DNA from: Alginatibacterium sediminis
GTDB lineage: Bacteria > Pseudomonadota > Gammaproteobacteria > Enterobacterales > Celerinatantimonadaceae
Length of the DNA: 64,000 bases
Reading direction: 5' to 3'
Assembly: GCF_003610775.1 (NCBI RefSeq)
Contig: NZ_RAQO01000006.1
Coordinates: 1-64,000 of the forward strand
Below are positions 1-8,596 of this stretch, piece by piece. Below the pieces are notes generated by a model. That model did not search any database. It saw only the letters and a list, made by a program, of their open reading frames with translations, and was not told where the DNA came from. A program made the position numbers and the translations under genes. The stretch's first letter is position 1. Each line of letters starts with the position of its first letter.

Positions 1-34
1 TAACCTGTACTAATGACCCGTGAGGCTTAACCAT
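1..34 (+). rRNA. 23S rRNA, 3' end only
   Basis: The first bases match the conserved 3' terminus of bacterial 23S rRNA (the ACTAATGACCCGTGAGGCTTAACC segment, given here only in part). The gene body lies left of the window. The exact mature end near base 34 is inferred by comparison with the E. coli ending and may be off by a few bases. Two 5S genes follow on the same strand. Confidence 0.85.
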
Positions 35-55
35 ACAACCCTGAGTAGGGTTGTA
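34..55 (+). other. Hairpin just after 23S rRNA, likely processing stem
   Basis: TACAACCC (34-41) and GGGTTGTA (48-55) form a perfect 8-bp stem with a 6-base loop immediately after the 23S end. It has no U tract, so it is more likely an RNA processing or spacing element of the rRNA precursor than a terminator. The role is inferred. Confidence 0.4.
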
Positions 56-150
56 GAATTGCCTTAGTTTTAGAATATAAGAACGCTTGTTTAACTCAAG
101 CCTTGAGCCTTTTTCAGATTTTTCCAGACTTTTTAAGACAACACGTTTTT

Positions 151-268
151 TGCCTGGCGGCCATAGCATTGTGGCCCCACCTGATCCCATGCCGAACTCA
201 GAAGTGAAACGCAATTGCGCCGATGATAGTGTGGGGTTTCCCCATGTGAAAGTAGGTCACTGCCAGGC
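151..268 (+). rRNA. rrf: 5S rRNA, first copy
   Basis: This is a full-length 5S rRNA of about 118 bases. It starts TGCCTGGCGG and ends TGCCAGGC, which pair as helix I, and it contains the conserved CCGAACTCAGAAGTGAAAC segment at 191-209. It sits about 117 bases after the 23S end, the usual position of the distal gene of an rrn operon. No tRNA gene is visible between 23S and 5S. Confidence 0.95.
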
Positions 269-429
269 TCCAAATTTAAACTCGATTAGTTTCTTCGGTT
301 AATGTTACAACTAGTTGAGAGTCCTACGTGAAAGTAGGGCGAAGGTCGCCAGGAGCAAGTATTCTTGCTCAGGCCGTAGCGGAAGCATCTATGATGCGCA
401 CCTGTTCACTGCCAGGCTCCAAATTTAAA
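257..429 (+). repeat. Direct repeat of the 5S tail flanking a hairpin cluster
   Basis: The 24 bases at 257-280 (the last bases of the first 5S plus its flank) recur at 406-429. Between the copies are four consecutive stem-loops: CCTAC/GTAGG (323-338), GGCGA/TCGCC (338-350), GAGCAAG/CTTGCTC (353-370) and GCATC/GATGC (385-397). The phrase CCTACGTGAAAGTAGG resembles the 3' arm of 5S. A likely reading is a decayed or recombined extra 5S unit, but a structured spacer element is equally possible. Confidence 0.5.
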
Positions 430-450
430 GATAAGTTTTAACAACTTGTC

Positions 451-473
451 TTTTCATTCCAAGAGAATGAAAA
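451..473 (+). other. Inverted repeat upstream of the second 5S
   Basis: TTTTCATTC (451-459) and GAATGAAAA (465-473) form a perfect 9-bp stem with a 5-base loop, ending 7 bases before the second 5S gene. Its position suggests a precursor processing stem. The function is inferred. Confidence 0.35.
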
Positions 474-480
474 CAGTTTT

Positions 481-598
481 TGCCTAGCGGCCATAGCATT
501 GTGGCCCCACCTGATCCCATGCCGAACTCAGAAGTGAAACGCAATTGCGCCGATGATAGTGTGGGGTTTCCCCATGTGAAAGTAGGTCACTGCTAGGC
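481..598 (+). rRNA. rrf: 5S rRNA, second copy
   Basis: This second 5S gene appears identical to the first except at helix I. The 5' strand reads TGCCTAGCGG (G to A) and the 3' strand TGCTAGGC (C to T), so a G-C pair has become A-U with pairing kept. The compensated change shows the copy is still under structural selection. It is followed directly by the operon terminator. Confidence 0.95.
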
Positions 599-613
599 TC
601 TTATTAAAACGAG

Positions 614-644
614 AAAGCCCATCCTAACGGATGGGCTTTTTTTG
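614..644 (+). terminator. Rho-independent terminator of the rrn operon
   Basis: AAGCCCATCC and GGATGGGCTT flank a TAAC loop and run into seven T residues. It lies 16 bases after the second 5S gene and on the same strand, a canonical intrinsic terminator. Confidence 0.9.
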
Positions 645-836
645 TTTCAGCAACTCGGCAATATGCTCCTGCATTGCTCTACTACCGACATCCCTGTTGG
701 CAGCGCAGAAACCCACATGACAAGCTCACATAGGTGTGAAAGCTCTCCGCGGTTAGAAAACCTTTAGCATCGAGGATTCGTTACTGGGTATTTTTTATAA
801 CCCTTCAGGGACTCGCAGAGCTCGGCCAGCTCAATG

Positions 837-940
837 GGCTCGAAGCAATGCTTCTCGAAATCCCCATATCGCCTGCGCAGGCTCTAAATACACGAAGAAC
901 CCGCTCGCAAGGCTCGAAGCTAGGCTTCTCGAATACCCAT
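837..940. repeat. Two copies of a palindromic GAAGC-n3-GCTTC element
   Basis: Two roughly 31-base copies begin at 837 and 910. Each reads GGCTCGAAGC, three bases, GCTTCTCGAA, then CCCAT, and so holds a GAAGC/GCTTC stem. A further perfect palindrome, GCCTGCGCAGGC, lies between them near 871-882. No coding region can be supported in 650-1106. This is a REP-like intergenic element by appearance only. Confidence 0.5.
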
Positions 941-1106
941 GCTCACTGTGAAAGTAGCCGTTAAGTATCATAAGTGAGATTCCTAAGCTCGGTGATGAAG
1001 CTGGTCGTTCAGCGTCCAGTTGATATCTTCCTAAACATTTATCTCAGAAAACGAGCTGAATATTTGCCCCTGTTCTAGAATGACTTAAGATGTACCTTGT
1101 ATGTTA

Positions 1107-1312
1107 CTTTACACTTTCAGCACGCAGTAGCGCCCTTGTAACTTGCAGCAGCCTTGCTGCGCACTTTTCACTTCTCTTGCTTTACACTTGCAGCTACGCA
1201 GTAGCGCCCTTGTAACTTGCAGCAGCCTTGCTGCACACTATTAACTTCTCTTGCTTTACACTTGCAGCTACGCAGTAGCGCCCTTGTAACTTACAGCAGC
1301 TTTGCTGCGCAC
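1107..1312. repeat. Three tandem copies of a 73-74 bp unit with a hairpin
   Basis: Near-identical units start at 1107, 1180 and 1254. Each contains CTTTACACTTGCAG, a CGCAGTAGCGCCCTTGTAAC block and the stem-loop GCAGCA-GCCT-TGCTGC. Copies differ at a few positions, including the loop (AGCTTTGCTGC in the third). The spacing is far longer than CRISPR repeats and there are no unique spacers. The array ends about 65 bases before the following gene and might affect its expression. Confidence 0.7.
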
Positions 1313-1377
1313 TTCCCTCTTCACAGAAACATGTTTGATTTATAAGCAAAAAACAGTAGAGTCAAGTTAGCTATTAA

Positions 1378-2868
1378 ATGGATGTAATCATGCTTAGGAA
1401 TAAAACAGTTTTTTGGACTCTTGGTTTGGGCTTGCTTTTAATAATGGCTTTGCTCGGTAGCCGCTACGTGCAAGGTAATGACAGTTCTGAACTCGAGATA
1501 GAAGACCCGCTACTTCCAGACTTTATAACTCAGCCCTCTTTTGGCGATTATGCTCAAATGGAAGAGCGGCAAATGATCAGAGCATTAGTGGTTTTTGGTC
1601 GCGCCGATTTTTTCATGGATCAAGGCCATATGACGGGTCTGCAAGTAGAGTTGCTTGGTCACTTTGAAACATTTATTAATAAAGGTAAAGCAACTCGAGA
1701 CAGAGTTAGAATTAAGTATATTCCAGTAACTTTTGATCAACTTATCCCAGCCTTGCAAGATGGTCGGGGAGACATTGCGGCTGCGTTTTTAAGTCCGACG
1801 CCGGAACGAGCGAAATTGGTTTCGTTGATCCCAGGACTAATTAATGATGTCGACGAAATACTTGTAAGCCATTCCTCTAATACAGAAGTCACAACTTGGG
1901 ATAGCCTTAAAGGAAAAGAAATTGTGGTTCTCAAGAACAGTAGTTACGCGGAGAATATTGAACGTGTTAACAAGGATCTCGGTTTCTGGTCTTTTGACAA
2001 AATAAAAATGAGGGAAGGAGATTCCGAGTTTGCTTCTGAGGATTTACTAGAGTTCGTTAACGAAGGCATTATTGATTTTACGGTCATCGATAGCTACAAA
2101 GCAGAACTGTGGCAAAAAGTATTACCAAATATTCAATTACACCCCGATATTTTTCTGAGCAAGGGCAATAGTCTAGGTTGGGCTGTTCGCCAGGAGTCAA
2201 TCGAGCTTAAAGAGAAAATAGAAGCCTTCATTCAGTCGGAAGTGAAGCCGGGATCGTTGCTCGGTAATATGCTAATTAAGCGTTACTATGAAAGTACTTC
2301 TTGGGTAAAAAAGGCGATTAGCAGTAGCGAGCGCGATCGACTTAATCGCTTAATGCCTATTTTTGAAAAGTATGCACAGCAATACAACTTTGATCCCTTA
2401 GTGTTAGTTGCACAGGCTTATCAAGAATCGGGTTTAAATAATGACTTGGTCAGTGACCGAGGTGCGGTTGGGGTTATGCAGTTACTGCCATCTACCGGTG
2501 CTGAGATGGGAATCAAGGATTTAAGCAACGTCGATCAAAATATTAAGGCTGGCGCTAAATACATGTCTTGGTTAAGAGAGTATCATCTATCTGATTATGA
2601 ACTTGCACCAAACGAGCAGCTAGCATTCAACTGGGCTATATATAATGCCGGCCCTGGTCGCCTAAAAACTATTTTGAAAAAAACTGAAGAGCTGGGATTA
2701 GATCCAACTAAATGGTTTGGTAATGTTGAACTGGCAACCGCTCAGATCATTGGTCAAGAAACCGTGAAGTATGTGGCTAACAATTTTAAATATTATGCGG
2801 CGTATCGTTTCATCTTAGAACTTGAACAACAAAAGTCAGAGAGTACGCAAGAACTAGCCGAGAACTAA
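1378..2868 (+). CDS. mltF: MltF-like membrane-bound lytic murein transglycosylase
   Basis: The protein (496 aa) should cleave peptidoglycan glycan strands at the MurNAc-GlcNAc bond, acting from the periplasmic face of the membrane. Residues about 10-30 form a membrane anchor. Residues about 65-310 resemble a periplasmic family 3 solute-binding domain. A goose-type SLT domain follows, with the catalytic Glu in VAQAYQESGLNN and the GAVGVMQLLPST and FNWAIYNAGPGR blocks. This order of binding domain then SLT, and the length, match MltF. The first ATG at 1378 has no clear ribosome site. A second ATG at 1390 gives MLRNKTVFW and is equally plausible. The gene stands alone, downstream of the repeat array. 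Confidence 0.85.
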   Translation: MDVIMLRNKTVFWTLGLGLLLIMALLGSRYVQGNDSSELEIEDPLLPDFITQPSFGDYAQMEERQMIRALVVFGRADFFMDQGHMTGLQVELLGHFETFINKGKATRDRVRIKYIPVTFDQLIPALQDGRGDIAAAFLSPTPERAKLVSLIPGLINDVDEILVSHSSNTEVTTWDSLKGKEIVVLKNSSYAENIERVNKDLGFWSFDKIKMREGDSEFASEDLLEFVNEGIIDFTVIDSYKAELWQKVLPNIQLHPDIFLSKGNSLGWAVRQESIELKEKIEAFIQSEVKPGSLLGNMLIKRYYESTSWVKKAISSSERDRLNRLMPIFEKYAQQYNFDPLVLVAQAYQESGLNNDLVSDRGAVGVMQLLPSTGAEMGIKDLSNVDQNIKAGAKYMSWLREYHLSDYELAPNEQLAFNWAIYNAGPGRLKTILKKTEELGLDPTKWFGNVELATAQIIGQETVKYVANNFKYYAAYRFILELEQQKSESTQELAEN

Positions 2869-2943
2869 AGCTGAAGTCCCAACTGACCTGAACACTGATT
2901 ACGTAAGTTGCTTCGCCTGATTATGCTCAGAATAGGAAGTTAA

Positions 2944-5061
2944 ATGTCTATACTAGATAAGCACGAGCAGCTTATTGAAGAATCGTTGTCCAAAAGTTGG
3001 GACGTGATGGTCTCCGACCCAGCCATTGCGCGCACAATCATTCAGTCGCTACTTCGTGAAGACACCCTCAGTGATATTCGAAAGGGTGAATGCTATATGC
3101 ATTTAGGTTGGTGTGATCTTTATTCCGGACAAGCACAACAAGCAAGTCAACATTTTTTGAACTGTATAGAACTAGAGTTCGATATCAAGGAAGTATCAAT
3201 CTTAATTAAGGCTTATAACGGCTTAGGCAGTTCATATACAGAGCAAGGCTTATTCAAGGCTGCTATTGTTGCTTTTAATCAAGCCCTAGCCTATTGCCAA
3301 AGCGAAGCGCAACGAAAGCAAAGCATTCCAACGCATTTAAACGTTCTTACAATCTATGTCGAAATCGAAGATCTAGTCGCTGCTAAACAAACTGTTTGCG
3401 AAATTGAGCGATTAATTTCAGCATTTGGAACTTCACCTGAAAACACCTGTATTGAACAGATTTTAAAAGGCGATATTTGTTTACTTGAATCTGAGCTAGA
3501 GCGGGCTCAATCATTTTATTGCGAAGGGCTAGCTTACGCTGAGCAAAGTGAGAGTCAGTTCGCAACGTTTGATGCTAAGCTTGGAATGTGTCGTGTTGCT
3601 CGATTACAAGGTAACACTCAAATTGCCCGACAAATCTTAGATCAATTACAAACAGATTTTGATCTCAGAAGTGCCGGTAACTCCTTTTATTATTTAAGCA
3701 TAGAACAAGCCTTATTGTTATGTGGCGACAAAGATGTTGATGGCGCTATAAAGCTCTTAGAAAAAACTATAGCCCAAGAGCAAGGCAGTCTTAAACTACT
3801 TCCGGTGATAAAGGCCCAAGAAAAGCTCAGTGACTTCTATGCCATGCAAGGTGACTATGAGTCAGCATTCTCAAGTTTACATTTGGTTTTTAAATCCAAA
3901 GAGCAAATCGCAGGCTCGGAAGCACAACAACAGCTCATTTTGTACCAAGCAAACGAGAACTTTCAACGCTTACAGCAAGAAGCTAAAAGTGAGAGGAAAA
4001 TGCGCCTTGAACTCGAAGAGCTCCATCAACGTCTCACCTTAATAGAAAAAATTGGCCGTGATCTGTCTTCGAGTTTAGATCTTTCAGAAATTGTGCGGCA
4101 TTTTTACCGCTCGATGAAGCATGAACTAGGCGTTGATGCCGTTGCCATAGGAACCTTCAACGAACTGGAAAACTCCCTAGAATTTGATTTTGCCATCGAG
4201 TTCGACCGCTATATGGAACCGTTTCAGATAGCTATTGATGACCCTATGAGTCTCAATGCTGAATGCTTTTTGACGCAAGGTATGCTGGTTGCAGACGCTA
4301 AGACCTTTTCCAAAGCTGAGACAATAGGAAATACCGAAAAACAGATGCTTTCAGGGATCTATATCCCTTTAAATATTGCTCAGGACAAAATTGGGGTATT
4401 AACCCTGCAAAGCACTGTTGATGGAATATTTCAGGATTCAGCCGTTATTAATGTGCTTAAAAGTGTCTCAGACTACCTATGTATAGCTGTTCGCAATGGT
4501 CTTAGTCATGCCCAGTTAAAACAGATGAAGGATAAGTTGCTCGTTGAGAAGGACCAAATTGAAATAGCTAAGTCCGAGGTCGAGTATCAAGCCTTACATG
4601 ACGGTTTAACTTCTTTACCGAATCGCCGAATGTTGATTGATTGTGTTAAGGCTCGGATCTTTGAGGCCCGATTACGAAACGAAAACTTTTATTTGTTATA
4701 CCTCGATCTAAATGAGTTTAAGCCGGTTAATGATACTTATGGTCACTCAGTTGGTGATCAACTGTTGATTGCGTTTTCACAGCGAGTACGAAATTTTTTA
4801 CGCAGTGCGGATCTACTAGCTAGAATCGGAGGCGATGAATTTGTCGTATTGGTGACTGGTCAAAGTACCGATCGTGGGATTAGCGAACTCTTGGCGCGAC
4901 TAAACCATGAAATCGAACAGCCTTTCTTAATTGACGAAATCAATTTGAGTATATCTGCGAGTATTGGCGTAAGCACCTATCCACAGGACGGACATTCTTT
5001 CGACCGTTTGTTACATGCAGCTGATATTCAAATGTACAGAACTAAAGCTCTGCAAGGCTAA
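2944..5061 (+). CDS. TPR-GAF-GGDEF diguanylate cyclase, first paralogue
   Basis: This predicted diguanylate cyclase makes c-di-GMP from two GTP. Residues about 40-330 are TPR-like helical repeats, about 340-365 form a charged coiled linker, about 375-520 look like a GAF sensor domain, and the C-terminal 170 residues are a GGDEF domain. The active-site GGDEF (residues 629-633) is intact. RSAD precedes it by five residues, the classic RxxD inhibitory site for product feedback. No signal peptide or membrane segment is seen, so it should be cytosolic. The start is supported by AGGAAG upstream of ATG 2944. A close paralogue follows 184 bases downstream on the same strand. The signal it senses is unknown. 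Confidence 0.88.
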   Translation: MSILDKHEQLIEESLSKSWDVMVSDPAIARTIIQSLLREDTLSDIRKGECYMHLGWCDLYSGQAQQASQHFLNCIELEFDIKEVSILIKAYNGLGSSYTEQGLFKAAIVAFNQALAYCQSEAQRKQSIPTHLNVLTIYVEIEDLVAAKQTVCEIERLISAFGTSPENTCIEQILKGDICLLESELERAQSFYCEGLAYAEQSESQFATFDAKLGMCRVARLQGNTQIARQILDQLQTDFDLRSAGNSFYYLSIEQALLLCGDKDVDGAIKLLEKTIAQEQGSLKLLPVIKAQEKLSDFYAMQGDYESAFSSLHLVFKSKEQIAGSEAQQQLILYQANENFQRLQQEAKSERKMRLELEELHQRLTLIEKIGRDLSSSLDLSEIVRHFYRSMKHELGVDAVAIGTFNELENSLEFDFAIEFDRYMEPFQIAIDDPMSLNAECFLTQGMLVADAKTFSKAETIGNTEKQMLSGIYIPLNIAQDKIGVLTLQSTVDGIFQDSAVINVLKSVSDYLCIAVRNGLSHAQLKQMKDKLLVEKDQIEIAKSEVEYQALHDGLTSLPNRRMLIDCVKARIFEARLRNENFYLLYLDLNEFKPVNDTYGHSVGDQLLIAFSQRVRNFLRSADLLARIGGDEFVVLVTGQSTDRGISELLARLNHEIEQPFLIDEINLSISASIGVSTYPQDGHSFDRLLHAADIQMYRTKALQG

Positions 5062-5245
5062 GTCTAACCATTTAACTCGACTCTATTCTTCGTGTAACAC
5101 TGAATCTGCAGCTTAGGATTAATTACTGCGGTGAAATTGTGACTTTAAAATGAGATCGTTATTGCTATAGCAATGTATAATTAAGTGTTTACTGTAAAAC
5201 AAGCTTATTGGATTTAGCCTAACAAATCTATCAATGGGGATTTAA

Positions 5246-7369
5246 GTGTCATCAGAAAGAGTTTCACAACTCGATGCGAGACAAATGTTAAATGAAAGCT
5301 GGGATGTTATGCAAACCAGTCCAGAATCATCTCGCCTTATTATCGAAGATCTATTGGCTTCAGATGGTCTTAGTATAGGCAAGCAAGCCGAGTGCAACTT
5401 GCACCTTGGTTGGTGCGAAATGTATAGCGCTAGGCCAAAAGATGCGAGTAACTTTTTTTTACAGTGTATCGATTTGTACCATGGCTTGGATAATCTTTCT
5501 TTATTGATTAAAGCTTATAACGGCTTAGGCAGTTCGTACGCCGAGGTGAGTCTGTTTCAATCCGCGATAACAGCATTCAATGAAGCGTTGAGCCACTGTA
5601 AAACTGAAGGTTTTCAAAAGCAAAGCGTGCCCGTATATCTCAATATTCTACTTATTTATACCGAGCTAGAAAACCTAGGTTCTTCTAAAGAAACTCTTAA
5701 AGAATTAGACCGTCTAATTACGCATTATGGCGCTGATGAAGACAATTTAAGTATTTATCAGAGCCTAACAGCAGATGTATATCTTCTCGAAGGGAAATTT
5801 TCTGCAGCGCTAGAGCACTATACTAAAAGTCTAGAGTACGCTAGACATGCGAATAGCGATTTCGCCAGCTGTACTGCATTAATAGGGCTAAGTCGTCTAA
5901 ATCGTTTAAGTGGTAAATATCAACTTGCTCAACAAGAGCTTGATGAAATCGTTCGTAACTTTAAAGCTGACAGTGTGGGTAGCCACTACCACTATGCTGC
6001 GTTTGAGCAAGGTTTACTGCACTTAGCCAATAATAATGTAAGCGCTGCTATTGACACTTTTGAACGTTCTTTGGGTGATAGCGGGGCTGTTCAACAATTG
6101 GTACCCTTAATCCGGATACAGCAGGAACTGAGCGATTGCTATTCCCAAATTGGTGAATACAAGCTGGCTCTTGACAATATACTGCTCGTCAATAAAGCCA
6201 AAGAAAGCATGAGTGGTGCTGAAGCACAACAACAACTGTTGCTACACCATGCCCAAGAAAAAGTGAGTAGATTGGAGCGAGAAGCGCAGAGCGAACGTAA
6301 AATGCGCTTGAAGTTGGAAACCCTGCATCGGGGTCTGTTAATGATCGAGAAAATTGGTCGCCAATTAGCATCAAGTCTCGATTTGCCCGAAATAGTCAGT
6401 CGCTTCTACCAATCAATGAAAGATGCTGTTGAAGTCGATGCTGTCGCCATCGGTTTGTATGATGTCAACCAAGATTGCTTGGACTTTGAGCATGCAATTG
6501 AATTTGACGAAAAGATGGAACGTTTCCAGATCCCACTAAACGAAAAAACCAGTCTTAATGTTAAGTGTTTTAAAACCCAAAAAGTTATGCTGGTTGATAG
6601 CACAGACTTCGTGAATACAGTCATGCAAGGTGATGCGAAGGTTAAGATGAAGTCGGGTATTTATATGCCTTTGAGTATCGCCGATGAGCGTCTTGGGGTC
6701 TTAACGTTGCAAAGTAGCCATGAAGGGGTCTTCCAACAAGAAAATGTAATAAGCATACTCAATAGTATTTCAGACTATTTAAGTATTGCTATTCGAAATG
6801 GTATTAGCCATGCGCAATTGTTGGAGCTACGAGACAGTCTTCAGCAAGAGAAAGATGAAATAGAATTGGCGAAAACTGAGATCGAGTATTTAGCGCTGCA
6901 TGATGGTTTAACTCAACTGCCCAATAGACGTATGTTGCTTGATTGTGTGAAAGCTAGAATTTACGAAGCGAGACTGCGTAGTGAAAACTTCTATCTACTC
7001 TATTTGGATCTTAATCGATTTAAGCCGGTAAACGATCTCTATGGTCATTCGATGGGTGATAAATTACTTATTTCGTTCGCCGAGCGCGTTAGAAAATTCT
7101 TACGTAGTGCAGATTTATTGTCGCGAATTGGTGGTGATGAGTTCGTAATTCTACTCTCTGGTCACAGCCCTCGAGACGAGATTGACCAATTGATTTCTCG
7201 TTTACAACTGGAAATCGAAAGACCATTCCTTCTTGAGTCTAAAACTATTGCTGTTTCAGCTAGTATAGGATTAAGTTGTTATCCAGAAGATGGAGAGTCA
7301 TTTGATAGCCTGTTGCATGTCGCAGACCTGGATATGTACCAAGGTAAAGCTAGGCGAAAAGCCGACTAA
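5246..7369 (+). CDS. TPR-GAF-GGDEF diguanylate cyclase, second paralogue
   Basis: This 707-residue protein has the same architecture and nearly the same length as the preceding gene. The two align along their whole length, for example LIKAYNGLGSSYAE against LIKAYNGLGSSYTE, so they are a tandem duplication. The active site GGDEF (residues 629-633) and the RSAD inhibitory site are both intact, predicting a second active, feedback-inhibited cyclase. The start is GTG at 5246, chosen because GGGG lies about 6 bases upstream. The TPR and GAF segments diverge more than the catalytic domain, suggesting the copies respond to different inputs. Confidence 0.88.
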   Translation: MSSERVSQLDARQMLNESWDVMQTSPESSRLIIEDLLASDGLSIGKQAECNLHLGWCEMYSARPKDASNFFLQCIDLYHGLDNLSLLIKAYNGLGSSYAEVSLFQSAITAFNEALSHCKTEGFQKQSVPVYLNILLIYTELENLGSSKETLKELDRLITHYGADEDNLSIYQSLTADVYLLEGKFSAALEHYTKSLEYARHANSDFASCTALIGLSRLNRLSGKYQLAQQELDEIVRNFKADSVGSHYHYAAFEQGLLHLANNNVSAAIDTFERSLGDSGAVQQLVPLIRIQQELSDCYSQIGEYKLALDNILLVNKAKESMSGAEAQQQLLLHHAQEKVSRLEREAQSERKMRLKLETLHRGLLMIEKIGRQLASSLDLPEIVSRFYQSMKDAVEVDAVAIGLYDVNQDCLDFEHAIEFDEKMERFQIPLNEKTSLNVKCFKTQKVMLVDSTDFVNTVMQGDAKVKMKSGIYMPLSIADERLGVLTLQSSHEGVFQQENVISILNSISDYLSIAIRNGISHAQLLELRDSLQQEKDEIELAKTEIEYLALHDGLTQLPNRRMLLDCVKARIYEARLRSENFYLLYLDLNRFKPVNDLYGHSMGDKLLISFAERVRKFLRSADLLSRIGGDEFVILLSGHSPRDEIDQLISRLQLEIERPFLLESKTIAVSASIGLSCYPEDGESFDSLLHVADLDMYQGKARRKAD

Positions 7370-7442
7370 AAACTGACTATTTCATCATGTTGTTTGGCGT
7401 TAAACTTACCTCACTTTTTGCCGAACTTATTGTGTTCAAAAA

Positions 7443-7479
7443 GGTAGTCTTGTGGCAACAATTTCTACCACAAGTTACC
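7443..7479. other. Hairpin between convergent genes
   Basis: GGTA-GT-CTTGTGG and CCACAAG-T-TACC form a long stem with a bulge and a 12-base loop. It lies between the plus-strand cyclase and the minus-strand esterase gene. There is no U run, so it is at best an unusual or Rho-assisted terminator for either strand. Confidence 0.35.
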
Positions 7480-7542
7480 TGAAGTTCATCTGTGGTACTA
7501 ACTTCGGTACCTCGTCTAGATAATAGCAATGCTTACTTCTGG

Positions 7543-8166
7543 TTAAGCAAGGATCTCTGGGATTAACTCGGCCAATTTATCCGCAAATTTAACGTGTTGG
7601 TCAACTTGCCAATGTATGCCCTCACGTTCACATGGTTTGATAAAATCTGCCGCATTTAGAAAATGGCAGCCAAGTTCCTTTGCCCGTAGTCCGTAGAAAT
7701 GAGCTAATTGTTTAGACTTTTGTTCTGCTTGTTCAAAACCTTCTTTTAATGGATCGATCTCTAGGACAAGAGCAGGTGATACCAACAACACTTTCGCTGG
7801 TTTGGGCATAAAGTCATGCTTAAAGCCTTGTACGACTTTGACTAATCGCGCTGCCCCTTTAGAAATGTCGCTTGCAGTTAGATTAAATCTAGATTTAAGG
7901 TCATTGGTTCCAAGAAGGATCACAACTAGGTCGGGATGGTGACTTTCAAGGCAAGGCAGTAAGTAATCTAAACCATTCTTACCTGGTTCGTATGGATCGT
8001 CTAAAACGGTTGTACGACTATTTTGACCTTCTTCTATGATGCGGTAGTTAGACCTTAGCCGTGTCTGAAGTAACATTGTCCAGCGTTCATGTTCGTTGTA
8101 ACGACGGGGTAAATCTGGAGAACAACCCCACGTGTTTGAGTCTCCAAAACATAGTATTTTTTTCAT
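7543..8166 (-). CDS. SGNH/GDSL-family hydrolase (arylesterase/acyltransferase type)
   Basis: This 207-residue protein belongs to the SGNH esterase superfamily and should hydrolyse or transfer acyl esters. Block I is FGDSNTWG with the nucleophilic Ser near residue 10, block III is LLGTNDLK, and block V is GIHWQVDQH with the catalytic His. The overall pattern resembles the Mycobacterium smegmatis acyltransferase MsAcT: the opening CFGDS-TWG, EEG-SRTT, and VILLGTND. It lacks a signal peptide and is probably cytosolic. It is a single gene, convergent with the cyclase pair. The natural substrate cannot be deduced. Confidence 0.85.
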   Translation of the reverse strand: MKKILCFGDSNTWGCSPDLPRRYNEHERWTMLLQTRLRSNYRIIEEGQNSRTTVLDDPYEPGKNGLDYLLPCLESHHPDLVVILLGTNDLKSRFNLTASDISKGAARLVKVVQGFKHDFMPKPAKVLLVSPALVLEIDPLKEGFEQAEQKSKQLAHFYGLRAKELGCHFLNAADFIKPCEREGIHWQVDQHVKFADKLAELIPEILA

Positions 8167-8596
8167 TATTTGCCCAACTCATACTCTAAATAATAAAAGT
8201 TATTATAATATAATACAGTCGAGTTTGTTCTTTGAATTTGATATGTAAAGACTGCTAGTTAAGCCTTGATGGTTTTTATTTTTGTCTACATGAAGGGATA
8301 CCCGTCAAAGCGGTTCAGAGTGACTGAGCAGTTGCGTTGGAAAATGGTGTAAACATTGTGATCTTTGAGCGCAATGATGTGACTATCCAAACTCGCTAAA
8401 CGCAGCTTAAAAATGTTTTATGTTGGTTGATTGAGTAGAGCCCTACCGTTTACCTAAGCGTCGTAATATAAGTCGCTACCCTTGGTGTCATCAAAAAAGA
8501 CTGCTGTTGAAATAATAGTGTCACATTAGAACTCTATGATGAGCTCATTCCAACCAATTAGGGTTGTGAGCAATGAGAGTCCGAATGGAGACAATG
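8167..8596. other. Intergenic region between the esterase and PstS-like genes
   Basis: About 430 bases separate these divergent genes, so promoters for both must lie here. AT-rich stretches near 8205-8215 could serve the minus-strand gene. A TGTCATCAAAAAAGACTG phrase near 8488 is only a weak match to a Pho box. I see no RNA gene and no convincing coding sequence. Confidence 0.4.

Noticed and set aside
87-302. Open frame overlapping the first 5S rRNA
   Set aside because: It runs through the 5S gene and its flanks, has no ribosome site, and the sequence is fully explained as rRNA.
837-1312. Possible CRISPR array
   Set aside because: The repeats are either two dispersed copies or three directly tandem 73-74 bp units with no unique spacers, and no cas gene is in the window.
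8480-8515. Pho box upstream of the PstS-like gene
   Set aside because: Only one TGTCAT half matches well; the second half (GACTGC) departs from the consensus, so PhoB control cannot be claimed.
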